Shown: positions 26,189 through 35,640, counted from the first letter of the stretch. The stretch is DNA of 64,000 bases from Hyphomicrobiales bacterium (GCA_026981645.1 JALSII010000044.1:1-64000); one strand, 5' to 3'. Numbers and translations: made by a program. The notes: generated by a model not told the origin, from the sequence alone.

Positions 26189-27235
26189 TCAATCCGGAAT
26201 GAGAACGGCCCGGCCATGAATTTTCCCATGATGCAGATCAAGCAAGGCCTTGTTGGCGTCTGAAAGTTTATATTCAGCCGTGGCCAACTCCACTTTACCC
26301 TGGTCAGCCAGTGCCATCAGTTCGACCAGTTCGGGATATGTGCCCACCAGATTGCCGATGATGCGTTTTTCCGATGTGATCATATCAATGGTTGGAATTT
26401 CCAGTTTGCCGCCGTAGCCAACGATGTAATAAGCACCGTCGTTGCGAGTCATTTCCAGCCCCTCTTTGATGCTGGAGCCTTCCCCCACATAATCAACCAC
26501 GGCTTCGGCGCCCCAGCCCCCGGTAAGGGCCAGTACTTTTTCCACATGATCACCCGAGGCCAGAACCAGCTCATCGGCTCCGCATTTGCCCGCCAGTTCC
26601 AGTGACTCTGCAGAAATATCAACCGCAATAATCTTGGCGGCGCATAACGCACGTAAAACCTGAATGCCGATATGACCCAGCCCGCCAACACCAATTACCA
26701 CGACATATTGACCCGGCAGCAGATGTTGAGCGGCTTTTTTTGAAGCCCGGTACGCAGTCAGACCCGCATCGGTATAGGGCGCCACATCCTTGGGAGCGAG
26801 CGAGGCGGGCAGCTTGATCAGTGAACGCACACCGGTTTTAAGGTATTGAGCGTAGCCACCGTCAACATTGATACCGGGAAAGGCACTTTCCTCTGCATGC
26901 ATGTCATTGCCCCTGCGACAGGCCAGACAATGACCCGAAGTTACCAGAGGATGACAGATCACCGGGTCACCCGCCTTGAAGGTAGTGACGCCAGCGCCGA
27001 CCTCTTCAACCCAGCCCGCATTTTCATGTCCCAGAATATAGGGCAATTGCACATCGGAATTCTGCCGCCAGATGCCCTCAATCACATGCAGGTCGGTCCG
27101 GCAGACGCCGGCACCGCCAATGCGCACAATCACATCCATCGGCCCCTCGAGCTGAGGGTCGGGAACCTCCTGATAAACAACGAGCTCGCTTTTTGAAAGC
27201 TTCTCGTCATACTCGTGTAATACTGCTGCCCTCAT
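26189..27235 (-). CDS. Zinc-dependent alcohol dehydrogenase (structural zinc site altered)
   Basis: 348 aa medium-chain dehydrogenase of the AdhP-like group; oxidises alcohols with NAD+. Seen: catalytic zinc ligands C45 and H70-E71 (GHENAGWVEEVG), and the nucleotide-binding GVGGLGHIG. In the structural zinc loop (TSGHCLACRRGNDMHAEES) only C103 and C106 of four Cys remain; positions 100 and 114 are Ser and Ala, with His at 113. First gene of the sigma-54-controlled operon. ATG 27235 behind GGGAGG. The substrate is probably the imported polyol, an alcohol derived from it, or the inducer. Confidence 0.88.
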   Translation of the reverse strand: MRAAVLHEYDEKLSKSELVVYQEVPDPQLEGPMDVIVRIGGAGVCRTDLHVIEGIWRQNSDVQLPYILGHENAGWVEEVGAGVTTFKAGDPVICHPLVTSGHCLACRRGNDMHAEESAFPGINVDGGYAQYLKTGVRSLIKLPASLAPKDVAPYTDAGLTAYRASKKAAQHLLPGQYVVVIGVGGLGHIGIQVLRALCAAKIIAVDISAESLELAGKCGADELVLASGDHVEKVLALTGGWGAEAVVDYVGEGSSIKEGLEMTRNDGAYYIVGYGGKLEIPTIDMITSEKRIIGNLVGTYPELVELMALADQGKVELATAEYKLSDANKALLDLHHGKIHGRAVLIPD

Positions 27236-27297
27236 TTATGGCCTCCCTGATATTATCTCTTTTGTTGCACGCTGCGTGGTTACTCCGGTAAAATCAC

Positions 27298-27314
27298 TGC
27301 ACAGGGCATGCCAA
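27298..27314 (-). promoter_or_regulatory. Sigma-54 (-24/-12) promoter
   Basis: On the minus strand the sequence is TTGGCATGCCCTGTGCA. The GG and GC elements are separated by exactly 10 nt, as in the consensus TGGCACG-N4-TTGCA, with one mismatch in each half. It lies about 63 bp before the dehydrogenase start codon. An adjacent sigma-54 activator gene supports it. Confidence 0.75.
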
Positions 27315-27358
27315 CCATAACGAGTTAGTTATTTTTCTATGTTTTTCAGACTGTTACT

Positions 27359-27371
27359 TAAATTTTTGATC
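27359..27371 (-). promoter_or_regulatory. IHF-like site
   Basis: Matches WATCAANNNNTTR at 12 of 13 positions (minus strand GATCAAAAATTTA). It sits between the sigma-54 promoter and the inverted repeats, where IHF usually bends DNA in such promoters. Confidence 0.4.
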
Positions 27372-27390
27372 GAGGAAAAAGCTCGTGTCC

Positions 27391-27439
27391 CGTTCAAAAA
27401 TTCAACAGGCCGACGTCAGACATGTTCAAAAACTGAACA
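27391..27439. promoter_or_regulatory. Two candidate upstream activator sites
   Basis: Seen: a perfect inverted repeat TGTTCA-N5-TGAACA (27423-27439) and a second copy with two mismatches, CGTTCA-N5-TCAACA (27391-27407). They have the same 5-bp gap and start 32 bp apart, about three helical turns, roughly 80-140 bp upstream of the sigma-54 promoter. Inference: binding sites for the AcoR-like activator. Confidence 0.6.
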
Positions 27440-27566
27440 CTTGCAATAATGGACGGAAATTGCTCCCTTATAGGGGACATCTGGCCAAAGCCCTGCTGAA
27501 TTGTAATTAAAACCCGCAAGAGGTTTTGCAAAAGCCAAAGGACTGGATGTCGTTGGGAGGACTGGC

Positions 27567-29510
27567 ATGCTGTCGCGCAGCGAACGCCTCAAACGAGCTC
27601 GTATTACCCTGATGCAGGGGGGACAGGTTGGCGGAAGCCTGGCCAACCCTCAAATTGTGCAAAGCTGGGAACGCTGTCTGGCGGCGGGGCTGGATCCTTG
27701 TGCAAAACCCACCTCCCTGCAGGTCAGCTCCCATGAGTTGCTCAGGTTGCGTGAGCAGGATGAACTGGCCCATCGCTTTGCGGTGGGCGAGATGCACGCC
27801 CTATATCAGCAAATTGCAGGCAGCAATTTCCTGATTGCCTTTGCCAATGCCAAAGGCACTGTACTGGAGATAGTGGCGGACGGGGACTTCAAGAATTCTG
27901 ACCCGGGAAAGGCTATCGTTGCAGGTGCTGTATGGTCCGAATTACGCCGAGGCACCAATGCGCTTGGCACCTGCGCTACCGACATGAGACCCATCATCGT
28001 GCATGGGGAGGAGCATTTTTTTCAGGACCATTGTGACGTCAGTTGCTTTGCTGCTCCAATATTTCATTCAGATGGCACCCTGGCAGGCGTCCTTGATGCC
28101 TCATCGGATTGCAGCGCCCGGCACGCCCATACGCTGGCCCTGATGCGTATGGCAGCCATTCATATGGAAAATTCGCTTTTTCTGGCCCAGCAGGACGAAC
28201 ATATCGTGGTTTTATTCCATTCCCGCTGGGAGTTGCTCAATTCGGTTTCCGGAGGGCTGGCTTCTTTTGATACCGAGGGACGGCTGAGCTCGATCAATCA
28301 GCGGGGGCGTGAGATATTGCGCGGCCTGAGCGTTCGGCCCGGGGTCGCCTTTGAGGCTATTTTTGATATTTCCTTTCCTGCTGCCCTGAGTGAAATGACC
28401 GACAACCACCACCCCACTTTGCGCGATCATCTTGGTTCGCGGTATTCGGTTTTATGGCGCAACCGGCACAGTTTTGAAAAAAGCAGGAGCAATGGTTCCA
28501 CCTCTTCGGGTGATCAGATGCGGGGGGCGGTCCAAAACACCGGGGGCAGCGCACCAGTACAGAGGTCGACCAATGGCACCAGATCAAATGATATTGACTT
28601 CCCCAAGGGCATTGTCGCCAGTGATCCGCGAATGCATCTTCTTCTGGCCCGGATTTCCCAGGCGGTAAAATTTAACCCGGCCTTTCTTGTACAGGGAGAA
28701 ACCGGGACTGGAAAAGAGGTACTGGCACAGCATATCCACGTAAAATCCGGACGAAGCGGGGAGTTTATCGCCATAAATTGTGGCGCGCTTCCTGAACAGT
28801 TGCTCGAGGCGGAATTATTCGGCTATGTGCCCGGTGCTTTTACCGGAGCTCAAGGCAAAGGCTCCGAGGGATTGATGGCAGCCGCGGACAAGGGAACCCT
28901 GTTTCTTGACGAGATAGGTGACCTGCCCATGTCAAGTCAGGTGGCCCTGCTGCGCTTTCTGGACAGTCATGAAGTACGGCCGGTGGGAGGGGTCAAGTCC
29001 AAAAAACTTGATTTACAAATAGTGACTGCAAGCAATGTGGACCTGGAATCGGCGGTGGCGGCGAAAACCTTTCGCGAGGACCTTTATTACCGGCTGGGAG
29101 TGGTCAAACTGGAACTCCCGCCCCTTCGGGAACGTCATGATTTCGGGGAGCTTGTGGAGCAGACGCTGCTGGAATTTTCTCCTGACCATCGTGCGACCCC
29201 GGATGCCATTTCTCTGTTGGCAAGATATCCATGGCGCGGAAACATCCGTGAACTCCGCTCAATATTACTCCAACTGGTCATGAGCACGGGCGGGACAGCG
29301 ATTTCAACAACTGAAGTTCAGGCGCTTCTTGGTTCCCCGCCCAGCTCAAGCCAGAATGTTGATCGCAGTTCCTTACGGGCAAAGATCAAAACTGAAGTCA
29401 TTCAAATGCTACAGGCGAACGGCAACAACATTTCCCTGACCGCCCGAACCTTGGGGGTATCCCGCAATACCGTTTATAAATACGCCCGGGATCTGAAACT
29501 CGGGCACTGA
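27567..29510 (+). CDS. AcoR-like sigma-54-dependent activator
   Basis: 647 aa. Seen: N-terminal GAF-type sensor region (residues about 60-210), a middle PAS-like segment, a low-complexity linker (about 310-355), the AAA+ domain with Walker A GETGTGKE (377-384) and the sigma-54 contact loop GAFTGA (423-428), Walker B GTLFLDEIGD, and a C-terminal Fis-type helix-turn-helix (NISLTARTLGVSRNTVYKYA). Related to AcoR, which responds to acetoin and similar alcohols. Divergent from the dehydrogenase/importer operon it very likely controls. The start is ATG 27567 behind GGGAGG. The inducer is unknown. Confidence 0.9.
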   Translation: MLSRSERLKRARITLMQGGQVGGSLANPQIVQSWERCLAAGLDPCAKPTSLQVSSHELLRLREQDELAHRFAVGEMHALYQQIAGSNFLIAFANAKGTVLEIVADGDFKNSDPGKAIVAGAVWSELRRGTNALGTCATDMRPIIVHGEEHFFQDHCDVSCFAAPIFHSDGTLAGVLDASSDCSARHAHTLALMRMAAIHMENSLFLAQQDEHIVVLFHSRWELLNSVSGGLASFDTEGRLSSINQRGREILRGLSVRPGVAFEAIFDISFPAALSEMTDNHHPTLRDHLGSRYSVLWRNRHSFEKSRSNGSTSSGDQMRGAVQNTGGSAPVQRSTNGTRSNDIDFPKGIVASDPRMHLLLARISQAVKFNPAFLVQGETGTGKEVLAQHIHVKSGRSGEFIAINCGALPEQLLEAELFGYVPGAFTGAQGKGSEGLMAAADKGTLFLDEIGDLPMSSQVALLRFLDSHEVRPVGGVKSKKLDLQIVTASNVDLESAVAAKTFREDLYYRLGVVKLELPPLRERHDFGELVEQTLLEFSPDHRATPDAISLLARYPWRGNIRELRSILLQLVMSTGGTAISTTEVQALLGSPPSSSQNVDRSSLRAKIKTEVIQMLQANGNNISLTARTLGVSRNTVYKYARDLKLGH

Positions 29511-29570
29511 GGCGGTGCAAAAAAATCCGGAGGTTTGAAGTCAGCTAAGGTCAGGAGCCATTGAAAACTA

Positions 29571-29646
<76 letters not shown>

Positions 29647-29784
29647 ATCCTTAATGAGGGCAGAGCCTCAAAATGCTTCGGGTTTATAGGAGGTCGCACC
29701 CCGTCTGTCCAGCACCCCTTGGCCCTAATTTTTCTCTATGAGAACAAAATCCATTGCCTGAGTCAGGTGGCCTGAAAATGCTAT

Positions 29785-29982
29785 TCAGTTTGAATGTTCT
29801 GACTGTTCGTCCTCTTCCTCGTCCTCATGGGCCGGGATGACGTAAGCACCACTCAGCCAGCGGTTGAGGTCTATATCGGCACAGCGGTTTGAACAGAATG
29901 GATGGGCGGCATGGCTCGAGTTTTTTTTGCAGATGGGGCAGGGCCGCACAGGCCTGAGGCGGGTGACCTTGTCTTTTGTCAT
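29785..29982 (-). CDS. yacG: DNA gyrase inhibitor YacG
   Basis: 65 aa zinc-finger protein. Seen: the four-Cys zinc motif CPICKK and [16 protein letters not shown], followed by an acidic tail ([10 protein letters not shown]). Known: YacG binds GyrB and inhibits gyrase. It starts 3 bp after maf, in the conserved alphaproteobacterial order infA-maf-yacG. Confidence 0.9.
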   Translation of the reverse strand: MTKDKVTRLRPVRPCPICKKNSSHAAHPFCSNRCADIDLNRWLSGAYVIPAHEDEEEDEQSEHSN

Positions 29983-29985
29983 TGC

Positions 29986-30624
29986 TCAGACGCCCGAAAG
30001 GCTGGATTGGTTCAGCCAGTTGAATTGCACGGGATATCCCGCGCCAGTAAGCAGAGCGGTGGTTTCAGCCAAGGGCAGGCCAACCACCCCGTGATAGGAG
30101 CCTGAAAGTTTGAGAACAAAGGCTCCCGCTATGCCCTGAATGGCATATCCCCCCGCCTTGCCGCGCCATTCAGCGCTGGCGAGGTAAGATTCAATCTCAC
30201 GGGAGGAGAGACGCTTGAAGCGGATTTTTGTTTCCACCAGACGCCGTGTTGCGTGCCCCGAGGGGGAGAGCAGGCAAATGCCGCTAAACACCTTGTGGGA
30301 GCGCCCCGAAAGCAGGCGCAGGCTGACCCCCGCCTCTTCCATGGTTTCAGCCTTGGGCAATATGCGCCGCCCCACTGCAACAACAGTATCGGCACCAAGC
30401 ACCAGCGCGTTTTCGTCGATGCCCGACTGGCGCGCCTTGTGTTGGGCAGTCATTGCCTTGCTCTCGGCCAGACGCGCTGCCAGTTTTCTGGGCAGTTCGC
30501 CGCGCTCGGGGGTTTCATCCACATGCGCGGGGATGAGATGTTCAGGCTCAATGCCTATCTGATTGAGCAGGGCCAACCGTCGCGGGGAAGCCGAGGCCAA
30601 AATAAGTTCAGGGCGGCTCGCCAT
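29986..30624 (-). CDS. maf: Maf family nucleoside triphosphate pyrophosphatase
   Basis: 212 aa. Hydrolyses dTTP, UTP or modified nucleotides to monophosphates, a house-cleaning activity. Seen: the phosphate-binding SASPRR near the N-terminus, the motif [15 protein letters not shown], and [13 protein letters not shown] 30624. Lies between infA and yacG. Confidence 0.9.
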   Translation of the reverse strand: MASRPELILASASPRRLALLNQIGIEPEHLIPAHVDETPERGELPRKLAARLAESKAMTAQHKARQSGIDENALVLGADTVVAVGRRILPKAETMEEAGVSLRLLSGRSHKVFSGICLLSPSGHATRRLVETKIRFKRLSSREIESYLASAEWRGKAGGYAIQGIAGAFVLKLSGSYHGVVGLPLAETTALLTGAGYPVQFNWLNQSSLSGV

Positions 30625-30679
30625 TCTTGGTCAGACTCCAAGCTTTTTCTGGTCGGGCATCACAAATTTTCCCGCAAAC

Positions 30680-30898
30680 CTATTTGAAGCGATAAGTGAT
30701 GCGGCCCTTGGTCAGATCATAGGGCGTCATTTCAACCAGCACCTTGTCACCTGCAAGCACACGAATGCGGTTTTTACGCATGCGGCCAGCGGTGTGTGCA
30801 ATAATCTCGTGCTCGTTCTCCAGCTTCACGCGAAAAGTCGCGTTGGGTAACAATTCAACAATCACGCCCGGAAATTCGAGCAGTTCTTCCTTTGCCAT
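30680..30898 (-). CDS. infA: Translation initiation factor IF-1
   Basis: 72 aa OB-fold protein that occupies the ribosomal A site during initiation. Seen: full-length IF-1 with [36 protein letters not shown] and the ending KGRITYRFK. Starts with ATG at 30898 behind AGGAGA. Confidence 0.97.
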   Translation of the reverse strand: MAKEELLEFPGVIVELLPNATFRVKLENEHEIIAHTAGRMRKNRIRVLAGDKVLVEMTPYDLTKGRITYRFK

Positions 30899-31001
30899 TC
30901 TTTCTCCTGATATTGCTCCAAAAAGGACAATGACTTTCCTTATAGGGGCTTAAATGATTAGGCGTGCAACCTACAGGACTTGCGTCCGGTTGGAAACCAC
31001 T

Positions 31002-31940
31002 TCAAATCATGGATTCCATGCGTTCGCCAATACGCTTTTTTAGGCTATCCCGCAACTGATGATACGCGGAAAGCCTTATTTGACGGGACCCTTCCACCAG
31101 AGTGGGATCTTCGGTGTCCCAGTGCTCGATCATTTTGGCCTCAAGCGCTCTCCTGTCAACAACCCGCTTTGCTTCGCCTGAGAGCGTGATCACCAGATCG
31201 AATTTCGTTGCCACCAGTTCATCCAGTGTATGGGGAGTGTGTACTGACATATCAACCCCAAGTTCTTCCATGGCCCTGTGAACAAACCCATCCGCCTTTC
31301 CCGAACGTGCTCCTGCCGAGCGGGCGACAAGCTTGCCAGGGAACAGGTATCTGGCCAGAGCAGCGGCCATGGGCGAGCGCACCGAATTCATTGAACAGAC
31401 AAAAAGGATGGTGGGCAACTTGCTGTCGTGCTCATCGAGGCGCGAAGCGTAGGGCTGGATGGCGCAAAGCAGCGTGAACAGGCGCCTTGCAGTATTCATA
31501 TCCATCTCCAGCTTGTTGCCAAGGCGCTGGCGTAACAGTTCGGCTGCATCATTGTGCAGGCCGCGCCGCCCCATATCCACCGCTTCTATGTGCATGGCCG
31601 GAGCGTTTTTAATTGCTTCATAGTAATTTTCACGCACCCGGAAATAGTCCCGTATCAAGCCCCGAAACGGTGAAAGCGAGAGATAGTGCGCAGCGATGGG
31701 TTCAAAACTTTCAGGGTGGCGCACATCAAACACCACATGGTTTCCCGTAATAGAAAGATGCAGGGCGAAGGGGCCGGTCGCAACCACCCGCGCCGGAAAA
31801 AATGCGTTTTCTTCCAGCAGGTCAAAAATGGCGATGCGGCGCTCGTGCACCTCGTCCGGGTCGATGGAAATAATGGTATTGGGGTCGAGCGTGACGGAGG
31901 TGATGAAGTCAGTTTTTTTATCAAAGTCAGGCACGCCCAT
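31002..31940 (-). CDS. UPF0262 domain fused to low-molecular-weight protein-tyrosine phosphatase
   Basis: 312 aa, two proteins in one. Residues 1 to about 163 match UPF0262 (IISIDPDEVHERRIAIFDLL, ending ARRLFTLLCA). Residues about 175-312 are a low-molecular-weight phosphatase/ArsC-like domain with the CX5R loop at 182-188 (VCSMNSVRSP) and the Asp-Pro acid loop near DTEDPTL. The frame is continuous with no stop between the domains. In related genomes, as I recall, these are two adjacent genes in this same place between hisD and infA. Whether the phosphatase acts on protein, arsenate or a small substrate is unknown. Confidence 0.85.
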   Translation of the reverse strand: MGVPDFDKKTDFITSVTLDPNTIISIDPDEVHERRIAIFDLLEENAFFPARVVATGPFALHLSITGNHVVFDVRHPESFEPIAAHYLSLSPFRGLIRDYFRVRENYYEAIKNAPAMHIEAVDMGRRGLHNDAAELLRQRLGNKLEMDMNTARRLFTLLCAIQPYASRLDEHDSKLPTILFVCSMNSVRSPMAAALARYLFPGKLVARSAGARSGKADGFVHRAMEELGVDMSVHTPHTLDELVATKFDLVITLSGEAKRVVDRRALEAKMIEHWDTEDPTLVEGSRQIRLSAYHQLRDSLKKRIGERMESMI

Positions 31941-31946
31941 GAAACT

Positions 31947-33239
31947 CTACCGGTTCAGGCGGATGCTGACTGAACGCCCATGAGCCTGAAGGCCTTCGGA
32001 TTCTGCCAGCGTCACAGTTGCATCGGCCAGTTGGGCCAGCGCGCCAGGGGTGCAGCCGAGCAGCGAGGTGCGCTTCATAAAATCCATCGTGCCCAGGCCC
32101 GAAGCAAATCGCGCCGAACGGTTTGTGGGCAGAACATGGTTTGAACCACCCACATAATCGCCAATGGCTTCGGGTGTATGATGCCCCAGAAAGACCGCAC
32201 CGGCGTGGGCGATGGCAGGCAAAACCGTTTCAGGCTCATCTATTGCCAGCTCCAGGTGTTCCGGGGCCAGTCGGTTACTCAACTCGATGGCGGAAACGAC
32301 ATCAGGAACAACAATAACGCAACCCGCATCGGCCCAGCTTTTGCCGGCAATGGCACTTCGCAAAAGTGTGGACAATTGCTGCTCCACCTCAGTTTCTATG
32401 GCCTCGGCCAGTGAGGGGTTTGTAACAATGGCGATGGAGCGTGCCCCGGCCCCGTGCTCCGCCTGAGCCAGCAGATCGGCGGCAATCCAGGCCGGATTGG
32501 CGGAATTGTCGGCGATAACCACAATTTCTGAAGGCCCCGCAATCATATCAATCCCCACAGTGCCGAAAACCTGGCGTTTGGCCTCGGCCACATAAGCGTT
32601 TCCGGGCCCGACAATTTTGGTTACAGCGGCAATTGTGCCGGTTCCAAAGGCCAGCGCGCCCACGGCCTGCGCCCCCCCGATGCGGTAAATTTCGCCAACC
32701 CCGGCAATGCGGGCGGCTGTCAGAACCGCGGGGTTCACCTTTCCATTGGGAGTGGGTACCACCATGGCAATGCGATTAACCCCGGCCACCCGGGCTGGAG
32801 CCGCATTCATAAGAACTGAGGATGGATAGGAGGCCAGCCCCCCCGGCACATAAAGGCCCACTGCTTCAACCGGTGTCCACATGGTGCCAAGAGTAACCCC
32901 CAGCGCATCCGTATAGGTCTGGTTGAGGGGTTTTTGTTTTTCGTGGTGTGATCTGATGCGCTTGTAAGCAAATTCCAGCGCTTCACGCACTTCAACACTG
33001 GTCTGGGCAACCGCCTGGTCAATCTCCATGTCAGAAAAACGAAGTTGTTCAGGAATGAGATCAAGACTGTCAAATTTTTTGGTCAGTTCCAGCACCGCAG
33101 CATCGCCCCGCATGCGCACGCTCTCCAAAATCTTAGCCACCACAAGCCGGACTTTATGAGGGTTTTGTTCGCTTTTGAGCAAAAGTGCCGCAAAACCCTC
33201 CTCAAAACTGTCATCGGTGAAATTCAGGCGAACTGCCAT
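31947..33239 (-). CDS. hisD: Histidinol dehydrogenase
   Basis: 430 aa zinc enzyme catalysing the last two steps of histidine synthesis (L-histidinol to L-histidine, 2 NAD+). Seen: GLYVPGG, the NAD motif GGAQAVGALAFGT, GPGNAYVAEAKRQVFG, IAGPSEIV, and the catalytic region RLAPEHLEL with HTPEAIGDY. It lies 11 bp after DUF2948 and 6 bp before the fusion gene. Confidence 0.96.
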   Translation of the reverse strand: MAVRLNFTDDSFEEGFAALLLKSEQNPHKVRLVVAKILESVRMRGDAAVLELTKKFDSLDLIPEQLRFSDMEIDQAVAQTSVEVREALEFAYKRIRSHHEKQKPLNQTYTDALGVTLGTMWTPVEAVGLYVPGGLASYPSSVLMNAAPARVAGVNRIAMVVPTPNGKVNPAVLTAARIAGVGEIYRIGGAQAVGALAFGTGTIAAVTKIVGPGNAYVAEAKRQVFGTVGIDMIAGPSEIVVIADNSANPAWIAADLLAQAEHGAGARSIAIVTNPSLAEAIETEVEQQLSTLLRSAIAGKSWADAGCVIVVPDVVSAIELSNRLAPEHLELAIDEPETVLPAIAHAGAVFLGHHTPEAIGDYVGGSNHVLPTNRSARFASGLGTMDFMKRTSLLGCTPGALAQLADATVTLAESEGLQAHGRSVSIRLNR

Positions 33240-33250
33240 CGGTTTTTCTT

Positions 33251-33703
33251 TCAGTCAGCGCCCAACTTGTGGTTCGGAGTTACTTTTGTGGCCCAGCTCG
33301 CACCCAAATCATGCATGCGTGCCTCCAGACAATCTACCCTGAGCCTGATGGTTCCACCACCGGCAAATGTCAGGACGATTGTGCCCCCCGGAGCATTTTC
33401 TTCCTCAAAACTCAGGGAAAGCAGCTCAAGAACCCCCTCCGGTGTATCCAGATTTATGCCATCTGAGGTGACGTCTGTCACATGCTCAAAGTGCAAGGCG
33501 CAACGGCGACGCTCACCCCGTCCGGCGCGATTACGCCGGATATTGTCGCTGTTTTCCCAGACATAGCGGTTCGTCAGGCAGGCAAAGCGGGCATCAGATT
33601 TAGCAAACCCCATGTCGGCCACCCGCACTACAGCGTCCTGCATATGGGCGGAAATAATCTGAAGGTCCTCTTCATCCAGTGCAAGCAGTTTCAGGTCGGC
33701 CAT
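33251..33703 (-). CDS. DUF2948 family protein
   Basis: 150 aa conserved alphaproteobacterial protein of unknown function. Seen: the family pattern LKLLALDEEDLQIISAHMQD, NRYVWENSD, and GGTIRLRVDCLEARMHDLG. Found between murA and hisD, as in many Rhizobiales. No catalytic motif is evident. Confidence 0.85.
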   Translation of the reverse strand: MADLKLLALDEEDLQIISAHMQDAVVRVADMGFAKSDARFACLTNRYVWENSDNIRRNRAGRGERRRCALHFEHVTDVTSDGINLDTPEGVLELLSLSFEEENAPGGTIVLTFAGGGTIRLRVDCLEARMHDLGASWATKVTPNHKLGAD

Positions 33704-33794
33704 GGGAATAATTCCTCAAACGTATGATTTAAGCGTCGGGCTTCTGGAATTGCTCCGGCTGTAAAACCGCCCGGATGCAAGTGTGGCGCAATTT

Positions 33795-35093
33795 TCAATC
33801 AGCCAGCCTGCTGATATCCGCCCCGCATCTGGAGAGCTTTTCCTCAAGATTCTCAAACCCCCGGTCCAGATGATAAATGCGATTGACGATGGTTTCCCCC
33901 TTTGCGGCAAGCCCCGCGATAACCAGCGATACCGAGGCCCTGAGGTCCGTAGCCATGACCTGGGCACCCTGGAGCTCGATAACGCCAGCCACTCTTGCGA
34001 CCTGGCCTTCAACAGAAATCCGTGCCCCGAACCGCGCCAGTTCGGCCACATGCATGAACCGATTCTCAAATATGGTTTCACGGATTTTGGCGGTTCCCGT
34101 GGAACGTGTCATCAGTGCCATATACTGGGCCTGCAGGTCGGTGGGAAATCCGGGGTAGGGCTGAGTTTCAACGTCTATAGCGCGGGCGCGCTGGCCGCTG
34201 GCAATGACCCGGAGACCTCCCTCCTCTTCTTGCAGGGTGGTGCCGGTGAGTTCCAGCACATCAAGAGCGGTGCGCAGGGTTTCAGGCCGGGCACCGGCCA
34301 GCAGCACATTGCCCCCGGTCATTGCCACCGCAAATGCATAGGTGCCTGTTTCAATCCGGTCCGGCAATACGTCAAAGTCGGCCCCGTGCAGACTGCTCAC
34401 CCCTTCGATGACCAGGCGTGGAGAATCAATGCCAGAAATTTTTGCACCCATGGCGACAAGGCACCGGGCAAGATTACCCACTTCGGGCTCCTGTGCCGCG
34501 TTTTCGATTATCGTCGTTCCGCTGGCCAAAGTCGCCGCCATCATGACCACATGGGTTGCCCCAACCGATACTTTGGGGAAGCGAAGCTTGGCTCCCACCA
34601 ATCCGCCACGGGGGGCCTTTGCCACCACATAGCCCTCATCAATTTCAATCTCCGCGCCAAGAGCACGCAGGCCATCAAGGAAGAAGTCAACCGGACGCGT
34701 CCCAATGGCGCAGCCCCCCGGCAGGGAAACTCTTGCCCCATGTTCGCGCGCAAGCAAGGGCCCGATGACCCAGAAGCTGGCGCGCATGGCTGAAACCAGT
34801 TCGTAAGGGGCGCAGGTATTGGTGATTGCGGGGGTACTGAATGCCAGCGTCTGCCCGCCAAGCCCCTTGTTGCCCGGCGTGTTTTGTGCGCCTATCCCTA
34901 CGCCGTGATTTTCAAGAATAAGCTGAAGCTGACGTACATCGGCCAGGCGCGGCACATTGTTGAGAACAAGCTTTTCAGAGGTCAAAAGCGAGGCGATCAT
35001 CAGAGGCAGGGCGGCATTCTTGGCACCCGAAATCGGTATCTCACCATTAAGCTGGTTGCCACCGGCAATTCGTATGCGACCCATTTTATCCAT
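33795..35093 (-). CDS. murA: UDP-N-acetylglucosamine 1-carboxyvinyltransferase
   Basis: 432 aa. First committed step of peptidoglycan synthesis (phosphoenolpyruvate plus UDP-GlcNAc). Seen: the start motif [20 protein letters not shown], the catalytic Cys in [13 protein letters not shown], and the C-terminal [17 protein letters not shown]. Start at ATG 35093 (MDKMGRIRI); an ATG at 35117 in frame has a poorer context. Head of the leftward block. Confidence 0.95.
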   Translation of the reverse strand: MDKMGRIRIAGGNQLNGEIPISGAKNAALPLMIASLLTSEKLVLNNVPRLADVRQLQLILENHGVGIGAQNTPGNKGLGGQTLAFSTPAITNTCAPYELVSAMRASFWVIGPLLAREHGARVSLPGGCAIGTRPVDFFLDGLRALGAEIEIDEGYVVAKAPRGGLVGAKLRFPKVSVGATHVVMMAATLASGTTIIENAAQEPEVGNLARCLVAMGAKISGIDSPRLVIEGVSSLHGADFDVLPDRIETGTYAFAVAMTGGNVLLAGARPETLRTALDVLELTGTTLQEEEGGLRVIASGQRARAIDVETQPYPGFPTDLQAQYMALMTRSTGTAKIRETIFENRFMHVAELARFGARISVEGQVARVAGVIELQGAQVMATDLRASVSLVIAGLAAKGETIVNRIYHLDRGFENLEEKLSRCGADISRLAD

Positions 35094-35213
35094 ATCCACT
35101 CTACGTACCCCTTCCATCTGCCGTTTTTCAGGGCGCGGTGTTTTTCAAAACCCGTAGCTATCCCACTTGGGAGTTGGACGCAATCGTATCAAGCCCCGGA
35201 CCGGTCCGCACCC

Positions 35214-35355
35214 CTAATCCGTTTCTGATTCTGATAGATTTTGTTTTAATGCAGATTTACGCTGCTTGTTTTGCGCTTTTCTCTTGCGCAGGTTTTCACG
35301 CAGCTTGGCTGCCAGTTTTTGTTCTTTTGATGCGGGAAGTTTTACTTTTTTCATG
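35214..35355 (-). pseudogene. Small basic protein gene with a one-base frame break
   Basis: Seen on the minus strand: a frame encoding KLPASKEQKLAAKLRENLRK followed by RKAQNKQRKSALKQNLSESE and ending TD-stop at 35214. The only nearby ATG (35355) is one base out of frame because of a run of five As; with four As it would begin MKKVKLPAS. I recall similar short Lys/Arg-rich proteins near murA in Rhizobiales. Either a sequencing error in a homopolymer, a real frameshift, or another start. Function unknown. Confidence 0.45.
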
Positions 35356-35565
35356 GCTAAAGGGAACCAGAGTAAAAAACCAAAAACATTACAGGCTGAA
35401 AACCCTGAAAGAGAGGAGCCATGCTTTGCGAGGTATGCAAGAGCTAAAGGTTTTTTGACCTTGCGTCCAGTCTGTGCCTATGGCAGTAACGGGCCGGTTT
35501 TCAATCACATCCTGCACGGAATGGCATGCCCCCCTTGCGCAACAGATTGAAGGCTTTGTAATCGT

Positions 35566-35640
35566 GCTGCTGTAGCTCAGGGGTAGAGCACTCCCTTGGT
35601 AAGGGAGAGGCCGAGAGTTCGAATCTCTCCAGCAGCACCA
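35566..35640 (+). tRNA. tRNA-Thr (GGT)
   Basis: Acceptor GCTGCTG pairs with CAGCAGC; D-arm AGCTCAGGGGTAGAGC; anticodon stem CTCCC/GGGAG with loop TTGGTAA (anticodon GGT); T-arm GAGTTCGAATCTC; CCA is encoded. 75 nt. Confidence 0.97.

Noticed and set aside
27241-27290. Alternative sigma-54 site around the ACCACG...TGCA stretch
   Set aside because: It lacks the essential GG of the -24 element; the site at 27298-27314 is much better.
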